Positions 7,050 to 11,656 of a stretch of 11,656 bases of DNA are shown one piece after another. Both the position numbers and the translations under genes were made by a program. Under the pieces are notes generated by a model. The model did no database searches, was not told the origin of the DNA, and saw nothing but the letters and a program-made list of their open reading frames with translations. Position 1 is the first letter of the stretch. Every line of letters starts with the position of its first letter. The stretch is from Blastocatellia bacterium (GTDB lineage: Bacteria; Acidobacteriota; Blastocatellia; Chloracidobacteriales; JADJPF01), in NCBI GenBank assembly GCA_023265235.1, contig JAHFUF010000082.1:1-11656 (forward strand), read 5' to 3'.

Positions 7050-9209
7050 TTATTTAGGATTTTCTATAGTGATTTTTTCGATTAAATCCCCTCGTACAAT
7101 CTTATCTACCACATCCATTCCAGCAACTACTTGACCAAAGACTGTGTACCCTCCATCTAAATGAGGTTGGGGAGAATGACAAATAAAAAATTGACTTCCA
7201 CCAGTATCTTTACCAGAAAGCGCCATTCCTACTGTGCCACGTAAATAAGGGCGCATATTAAGTTCACAACGTATTTGATGGCCTGGGCCACCGTTTCCAT
7301 CACCACGAGGATCACCGCCTTGAATAACAAAATTAGGTACAACTCTATGAAAAAGAATGTTATTAAAATAGCCGGTTTTCGCCAAAGTAACAAAATTATC
7401 TACTGTTAGTGGTGCGTCTTGATGAAAAAGCTCAATTCTAATTCTTCCTTTTGAAGTAATTATTTCTGCAATAGGAGGTTTTCCTCGATTAGCAGTAGTT
7501 GAGATTTCTTCATAAAACTTTCTATTACGATCAGTTGTTACTGTCCCAATTTTATTTTCAAAGTTTCCTGCCTCAATCATTTTTAATAGGTCTACTCCTT
7601 GGCGGCGTACTAAATGATCAGTGTCTTTAAGTGCAGTAGTTAGCACTATGTTAGCTTTTGAGCCAAATTTAGCTAGTGCTATTAAAATTGCTAATTTAGC
7701 ATCATTCATTGTGTCTTTACTAGCTTGTTCATAGGCAGTAGCTAAAGCTTTAAAGTCTTCATCTGATTTACTTTCCATTAATAATTCTGCTACGGTTGCA
7801 CGCACAATAATATCTTCTGCCTTTAATTGCTCACGCAATATGCTAGTAATATTAGGGTGATTAGCTTTATTCATAGCCCTTAATACTTCTGGTATTGCAC
7901 GAGGGTCAAGTGTGCCTATGGTTTTACCTGTGAGTAGTTCGCTTAGTAGCTTTAATGCTCGCTCACCTCCTACTTCACCTAGACCAGTGGCAAAGTTTGC
8001 AGCTGCTTGCCAGTTACCAGGTCTTAGGCTTGTTGCTGGGTCATAATCAAAAAATGCGTCTACTCCAAAACGAGCCATCGCGCTTTCAGTCTCTACATTA
8101 CTGCCTATTGTGCCGTTTGGTAGGGTACGCAAAGATTTTAGTAAGGGTAATGCGGAATTGTCTTTTAATTGTCCTAATGCAGTAGAGATTAAGTAAAGAC
8201 GATTAAGCTCATAGCTAAGAGGTTCTTTAGCCTGACGATATTGTGAAAGTAAACGATTGCCTAGTTCTATTAGTGGTTTTACCCCTCTTTTGTCTTCCAA
8301 CGTGCCTAAAGCACGAATTGTGTTTGCTTGTACTTGTTCGTCATTATCGTTGATCAAGCTTAAAAGTGCTTCTACTGCCATAGGGTTTTTAGTTGCTCCT
8401 AAAGCACTTGCCGCAGTTGCTCTTACCAAAGCATTTTTATCTTTAGTCGCTGCTAAAGCCAAGTCGATTACAGTTTTATTAGCTTTTCCAGGATTAGCAC
8501 GCAAAATACGAGTTAAGCTATTAGCAGCAATAAATTTTATTTGTGTATTAGGAGAAGCTAGCTGTAAAGCAATAGGCTCAATAGCACTAGCCGCCCGAAT
8601 GCGCATAAGTGCTGTTAAAGTGGCAGTTACTAAAGGTTCTTGGCTTGATTTTAGCTCTGAAGCAGGCTTAGGTAAAATATTAATAAGTATGTTAATAATA
8701 CGCTCGTTTGTTTCATCTCCAAGTTGTTTAGCATTTTCAGGAATGCTAGTTATCTTGCCTAATGCTTCGGCTGAACGTGCGCGTACATCGGTAGTCTCTC
8801 CATTGCTAATTAGCGCAGAAATTAAAGCTCTTACCCCTTTAATATCTTCAACCTCTCCTATTGCAAAGGCTGCATACTCTCTTACTTTTGCATTTCCATC
8901 ATCAAGTAAAACTTGACTTAAAGATCCTACTGTAGAGCGGTCACCAATTCGTCCTAATGTTAAAACAGCTTGTCTTCTTACCCCTGCATGTGAGCTAGTA
9001 AGGTATTGTAGGAAATCGCTACTAATCCCACGCTCATCTTCCATTTGTCGTAGCCTAATATAGATTTGTTGAGCAGAGTGATCTTTTTGTAAGGTAGGAG
9101 ATGGTTGATTACTACGTTTTAAGTCTTTTTGATCAATGTTAATTTGTGAAAAAGCAGAAGAGAAGGAAACAAATACTAAGATGATAGAAAAAATAAGTTT
9201 TTGTCGCAT
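7050..9209 (-). CDS. exported HEAT-repeat protein with C-terminal cyclophilin-type peptidyl-prolyl isomerase domain
   Basis: Fusion protein of 719 residues. A Sec signal peptide is clear: MRQK, a hydrophobic stretch, then SSAFSQ, with cleavage likely near residue 19-21. The mature protein should therefore act in the periplasm or outside the cell. Residues of about 60-560 form HEAT/PBS-lyase-type helical repeats, seen as recurring units such as VRRQAVLTLGRIGD, VREYAAFAIGEVED and VRARSAEALGKI; such solenoids bind proteins. Residues of about 578-719 are a cyclophilin domain that catalyses cis-trans isomerisation of prolyl bonds. It keeps catalytic R622 in FHRVVPNF, F627, Q630 in IQGGD, and Q673/F675 in GGSQFFI. 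The position of human W121 is His683, as in many bacterial homologues, so cyclosporin sensitivity is probably low. No strong ribosome binding site precedes the ATG. The gene converges with the flavin reductase gene and diverges from gatA. A client-binding folding factor is the likely role. Confidence 0.93.
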   Translation of the reverse strand: MRQKLIFSIILVFVSFSSAFSQINIDQKDLKRSNQPSPTLQKDHSAQQIYIRLRQMEDERGISSDFLQYLTSSHAGVRRQAVLTLGRIGDRSTVGSLSQVLLDDGNAKVREYAAFAIGEVEDIKGVRALISALISNGETTDVRARSAEALGKITSIPENAKQLGDETNERIINILINILPKPASELKSSQEPLVTATLTALMRIRAASAIEPIALQLASPNTQIKFIAANSLTRILRANPGKANKTVIDLALAATKDKNALVRATAASALGATKNPMAVEALLSLINDNDEQVQANTIRALGTLEDKRGVKPLIELGNRLLSQYRQAKEPLSYELNRLYLISTALGQLKDNSALPLLKSLRTLPNGTIGSNVETESAMARFGVDAFFDYDPATSLRPGNWQAAANFATGLGEVGGERALKLLSELLTGKTIGTLDPRAIPEVLRAMNKANHPNITSILREQLKAEDIIVRATVAELLMESKSDEDFKALATAYEQASKDTMNDAKLAILIALAKFGSKANIVLTTALKDTDHLVRRQGVDLLKMIEAGNFENKIGTVTTDRNRKFYEEISTTANRGKPPIAEIITSKGRIRIELFHQDAPLTVDNFVTLAKTGYFNNILFHRVVPNFVIQGGDPRGDGNGGPGHQIRCELNMRPYLRGTVGMALSGKDTGGSQFFICHSPQPHLDGGYTVFGQVVAGMDVVDKIVRGDLIEKITIENPK

Positions 9210-9256
9210 AGTTTTAAAAGATAAATTTTACAGGGTTAAGGGTTTACTCACACAAG

Positions 9257-9285
9257 GTGACAGCACCAACAAAGTTTAGTACGAT
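9257..9285 (+). promoter_or_regulatory. candidate sigma70 promoter for gatA
   Basis: GTGACA at 9257-9262 (5 of 6 to TTGACA) and TACGAT at 9280-9285 (4 of 6 to TATAAT) are 17 bp apart in the divergent gap between the HEAT-cyclophilin gene and gatA. Transcription would start near 9292, leaving a leader of about 50 nt. For the opposite gene I see only a weaker candidate on the minus strand, a TAAAAT box at about 9226-9231 without a good -35 box. Confidence 0.4.
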
Positions 9286-9343
9286 GATAACCTTTAGATC
9301 CAGTCTTTATCAACCTTAAGTGTTAATTAATCAGGAGACAATT

Positions 9344-10804
9344 GTGGATATTGTTGGCTTAACAATAGAAAAATTGCATAAAGCAATAAAAAGTAAAGAA
9401 ACTACTGTTACAGAAGTTTGTCAAGCTACTTTTGATCGTATTGAAAAACTCAACCCAAAACTAAATGCTTTTCTCACTCTTACCCAAGAAAAAGCTCTAG
9501 CCCGTGCTAAAACCCTAGATACCCAACTAAGCAATGACTTAGAAATGCCCTCATTATTTGGTGTTCCTATAGCGGTAAAAGATAATATCTGTACAGAAGC
9601 AGTACGTACTACTTGCGGTTCTAAGATTTTAGAAAATTTTATTCCTCCTTATTCCGCCACAGCAATTACAAAGCTTGAGGAAGCAGGGGCAATAATTATT
9701 GGGAAAACTAACTGTGATGAATTTGCTATGGGGTCATCAAATGAAAACTCTGCTTATGGGCCGGTACATAATCCTTGGGATTTAACTTGTGTCCCAGGAG
9801 GATCAAGCGGAGGATCTGCCGCAGCAATAGCCGCAGACCTCTGTGTTGTGGCTTTAGGGTCTGATACTGGAGGGTCTGTTCGTGAACCAGCTTCTTTCTG
9901 TGGCGTGTTTGGCTTAAAACCAACTTATGGCAGAGTGTCTCGTTATGGATTAGTTGCTTTTGGCTCTTCCTTAGATCAAATCGGGCAATTCGGTAAAACT
10001 ACTTCAGATGTTGCTAGGGTTTTAAGTGTTGTTGCTGGACGTGATTTACATGACGCTACTTCTTCAAATTGTGATGTTCCAAACTATTTAGCATCTCTAA
10101 ATGGTGATATAAAAGGGTTGCGTGTAGGTATTCCAAAAGAAGCTTTTGGAATAGGACTAAGCAAAGATGTAAAATCGGTGGTAGAAACAGCAATAAAGAA
10201 CTTAGAAGCATTAGGAGCAATTACTGTAGAAGTTACTTTGCCTCATTCTGAATATGCCATTGCTGATTACTATATTATTGCTACTGCTGAAGCTAGTGCT
10301 AATCTAGCTCGATTTGATGGTGTACGCTATGGTTTTCGTGCTGAAAACAATAAAAACCTTTCAGATCTTTATCGCTATACTCGTGATTTAGGATTTGGTG
10401 CAGAGGTAAAACGACGCATAATGCTTGGTACTTATGTGCTTTCTTCTGGTTATTATGATGCTTATTATTTGAAAGCGCAAAAAGTGCGCACTTTGATAGA
10501 GCAAGATTTCCATAGTGCCTTTGCCCAGTGTGATATAATCGCTATGCCTACAGCACCAATACCAGCATTTAAGCTAGGTGAAAAAACCGAAGATCCGCTA
10601 GAAATGTATTTGGCAGATATTTACACTGTGACATTAAACTTAGCTGGTGTACCAGGACTTAGCATGCCCTGTGGTTTTTCTAGGGAAGGGTTACCTATAG
10701 GTTGTCAACTGGTAGCACCTCATTTTCAAGAAGCTAAACTTTTACAGGTTGCTAATATTTATGAATACGCTTATCCAAATACAAAACATTTGCTCCTATC
10801 ATGA
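9344..10804 (+). CDS. gatA: Asp-tRNA(Asn)/Glu-tRNA(Gln) amidotransferase subunit A (GatA)
   Basis: Glutaminase subunit of the GatCAB complex. It releases ammonia from glutamine, which GatB uses to convert Glu-tRNA(Gln) or Asp-tRNA(Asn) to the amide form in the cytoplasm. The amidase-signature fold is plain: VPIAVKDN, PGGSSGGSAAA and GSDTGGSVREPASFCG. The frame opens upstream with a GTG at 9320, but GTG 9344 is preferred. It has AGGAG at 9333-9337 with 6 bp spacing, gives MDIVGLTIEKLH, a normal GatA beginning, and yields 486 residues, the family's usual length. With this start the Ser-cisSer-Lys triad falls at K79, S154 and S178, exactly the numbering of S. aureus GatA. Neither gatC nor gatB is adjacent, so the complex must be assembled from unlinked genes. 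A promoter candidate lies upstream. The C-terminus, with GLSMPCGFSREGLPIGCQL, is intact. Confidence 0.96.
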   Translation: MDIVGLTIEKLHKAIKSKETTVTEVCQATFDRIEKLNPKLNAFLTLTQEKALARAKTLDTQLSNDLEMPSLFGVPIAVKDNICTEAVRTTCGSKILENFIPPYSATAITKLEEAGAIIIGKTNCDEFAMGSSNENSAYGPVHNPWDLTCVPGGSSGGSAAAIAADLCVVALGSDTGGSVREPASFCGVFGLKPTYGRVSRYGLVAFGSSLDQIGQFGKTTSDVARVLSVVAGRDLHDATSSNCDVPNYLASLNGDIKGLRVGIPKEAFGIGLSKDVKSVVETAIKNLEALGAITVEVTLPHSEYAIADYYIIATAEASANLARFDGVRYGFRAENNKNLSDLYRYTRDLGFGAEVKRRIMLGTYVLSSGYYDAYYLKAQKVRTLIEQDFHSAFAQCDIIAMPTAPIPAFKLGEKTEDPLEMYLADIYTVTLNLAGVPGLSMPCGFSREGLPIGCQLVAPHFQEAKLLQVANIYEYAYPNTKHLLLS

Positions 10805-10846
10805 TGTTTTAAATTAACCGACGGGTGGAAATGGATAGAGTTACTT

Positions 10847-10868
10847 ACCCATGCCTTTAGGCGTGGGT
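10847..10868. repeat. palindromic element B with CC-TTTA-GG core
   Basis: ACCCATGCC and GGCGTGGGT pair over 9 bp (one T-G wobble) around a TTTA loop, 42 bp after the gatA stop. The core, loop and CCCA/TGGG arms match palindrome A at 6464-6483, while the bases between differ, as expected for a dispersed repeat family kept by structure. TTTCTTT follows, so it could also serve as a weak gatA terminator. It ends 8 bp before the Shine-Dalgarno of the next ORF. Confidence 0.6.
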
Positions 10869-10885
10869 TTCTTTGCAGGAGATTT

Positions 10886-11656
10886 ATGACAATAGCAGAA
10901 AAACTAGATTATACTCATCGCCGATTGCTCTCAACTGTCGATAATGAACAGGAAATGGCTGTTTGGAATGAATTTCTTGTTCCTCTAGGCAGAGGTGAGA
11001 CTTTTCCTGAAATGGTACGTTATTTTACTACTCGACTTGAAGATGTAATTGCTAAATTACGTCAAATTACTGCTCAAAACAAACCTCCTGGTTATCTAGC
11101 ACGATTAGAAATTCCTCAGCTTTGGAACACGCTAGCCTGGACTTTAATTGAGAGAAAACTCCCTCAAATAGGGCGAGATTTACTTGTAGCAATGTATGAG
11201 TTTCAACTCCTACAACAAGGCGATATGCGCCGCCGATTTTATAAAGGCTTTAGTCTACAAAACCTAGGTTGGGCTAACTATTTGTTAGGCGATGAGGCTG
11301 CTGCTCGTAGAGTAGTACGCTTGGCTTTACTCGAAGAAGTTTTTAATACTTTGGAAATGGATGTTAGCAATCAATTAAGGATTGTTGCCTCTAATCCTGC
11401 TTATTTGATGCTAAGGCAATCCTTAAAATCTAGCACAGTTGAGCTTAATAATTTTATTTCCTTTGCTCGTGAATATGCTCGTCGCTCTCCAGAACGCTGT
11501 TTTTATCCAGAAGATTGCTATACTAACTATCTACGCAGTATGAAAACAGGCACATCAATTCACTCACCTAGCGAGAGCGCGTATATTAATAATTTTAACT
11601 ACACATATTTTTATGCATTAATGGATATGTTTCGCCGTGTTAATACTATAGAGACA
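10886..11656 (+). CDS. unrecognised mostly helical protein, C-terminus cut by right window edge
   Basis: The frame is open from ATG 10886 to the last base, giving at least 257 residues without a stop. The start is supported by AGGAG at 10877-10881, 4 bp before the ATG. I do not recognise the family. No signal peptide or membrane segment is seen, so it is probably cytoplasmic. The sequence looks strongly helical. Two consecutive stretches (about 77-112 and 117-152) resemble TPR-like helical hairpins, with LWNTLAWTLIER in the first and KGFSLQNLGWANYLLGDEAA followed by an Ala/Arg/Leu-rich helix in the second. From memory, similar segments precede effector or nuclease-type domains in some poorly described bacterial proteins; this is inference only. 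Any catalytic domain would lie beyond the window. The gene starts 81 bp after gatA stops, and palindrome B lies in that gap. Codon use looks like that of its neighbours. Confidence 0.75.
   Translation, partial: MTIAEKLDYTHRRLLSTVDNEQEMAVWNEFLVPLGRGETFPEMVRYFTTRLEDVIAKLRQITAQNKPPGYLARLEIPQLWNTLAWTLIERKLPQIGRDLLVAMYEFQLLQQGDMRRRFYKGFSLQNLGWANYLLGDEAAARRVVRLALLEEVFNTLEMDVSNQLRIVASNPAYLMLRQSLKSSTVELNNFISFAREYARRSPERCFYPEDCYTNYLRSMKTGTSIHSPSESAYINNFNYTYFYALMDMFRRVNTIET

Noticed and set aside
7955..8185. 76-codon plus-strand frame
   Set aside because: Another antisense shadow of the HEAT-repeat gene with low-complexity, Leu/Gln-rich content.
8257..8916. 219-codon plus-strand frame opposite the HEAT-repeat region
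   Set aside because: It lies wholly inside the well-supported HEAT-cyclophilin gene on the other strand. Its Ala/Ser/Leu-rich translation mirrors the repetitive HEAT codons; it matches no family and has no clear ribosome binding site.
9726..9923. 65-codon minus-strand frame inside gatA
   Set aside because: It overlaps the conserved amidase signature; the translation is basic and Leu-rich without a motif.
10814..10841. Possible promoter before the right-edge ORF (TTAACC, 16 bp, TAGAGT)
   Set aside because: Both boxes match at only 4 of 6 positions in AT-rich sequence; not above what chance would give.

Overview
The window is AT-rich bacterial DNA. It encodes a DnaE-type replicative polymerase, a GatA amidotransferase subunit, two-component regulators and a Sec-exported protein with a signal peptide. 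Together these suggest a Gram-negative-type bacterium that makes Gln-tRNA and/or Asn-tRNA by transamidation. The NtrX-like regulator, the HEAT-cyclophilin fusion and the gene mix would fit a low-GC member of Acidobacteriota (Blastocatellia-like). That placement is inference only, because no rRNA or other decisive phylogenetic marker is present.

Layout. Positions 1-6384 hold four plus-strand genes packed closely: the C-terminal half of dnaE, cut by the window edge; an NtrC/NtrX-family sigma54 activator 15 bp downstream; a soluble histidine kinase with four PAS domains, apparently starting at TTG; and a NarL/LuxR-type response regulator overlapping the kinase by 32 bp. The overlap makes the last two a confident cognate pair. 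The sigma54 activator has no visible partner kinase.

Positions 6385-6519 form a structured intergenic segment. It holds a candidate sigma70 promoter, two strong hairpins and a run of heptamer repeats, followed by a Shine-Dalgarno and a short flavin reductase-like gene (6520-7014). That gene converges on a minus-strand gene (9209-7050) encoding an exported HEAT-repeat protein with a C-terminal cyclophilin domain. Across a 134 bp divergent gap lies gatA. Its real start is best placed at GTG 9344, because this puts the catalytic triad at the canonical K79/S154/S178.

After gatA, a second hairpin with the same CC-TTTA-GG core as the one before the flavin reductase lies just upstream of an unrecognised ORF. 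That ORF begins at 10886 and is cut by the right edge.

The least explained elements are the shared palindrome family in the two intergenic gaps, each just ahead of a ribosome binding site, and the unrecognised helical protein at the right edge. I see no CRISPR array, rRNA, tRNA or complete insertion sequence. Nothing in the window clearly proves a new biological system.
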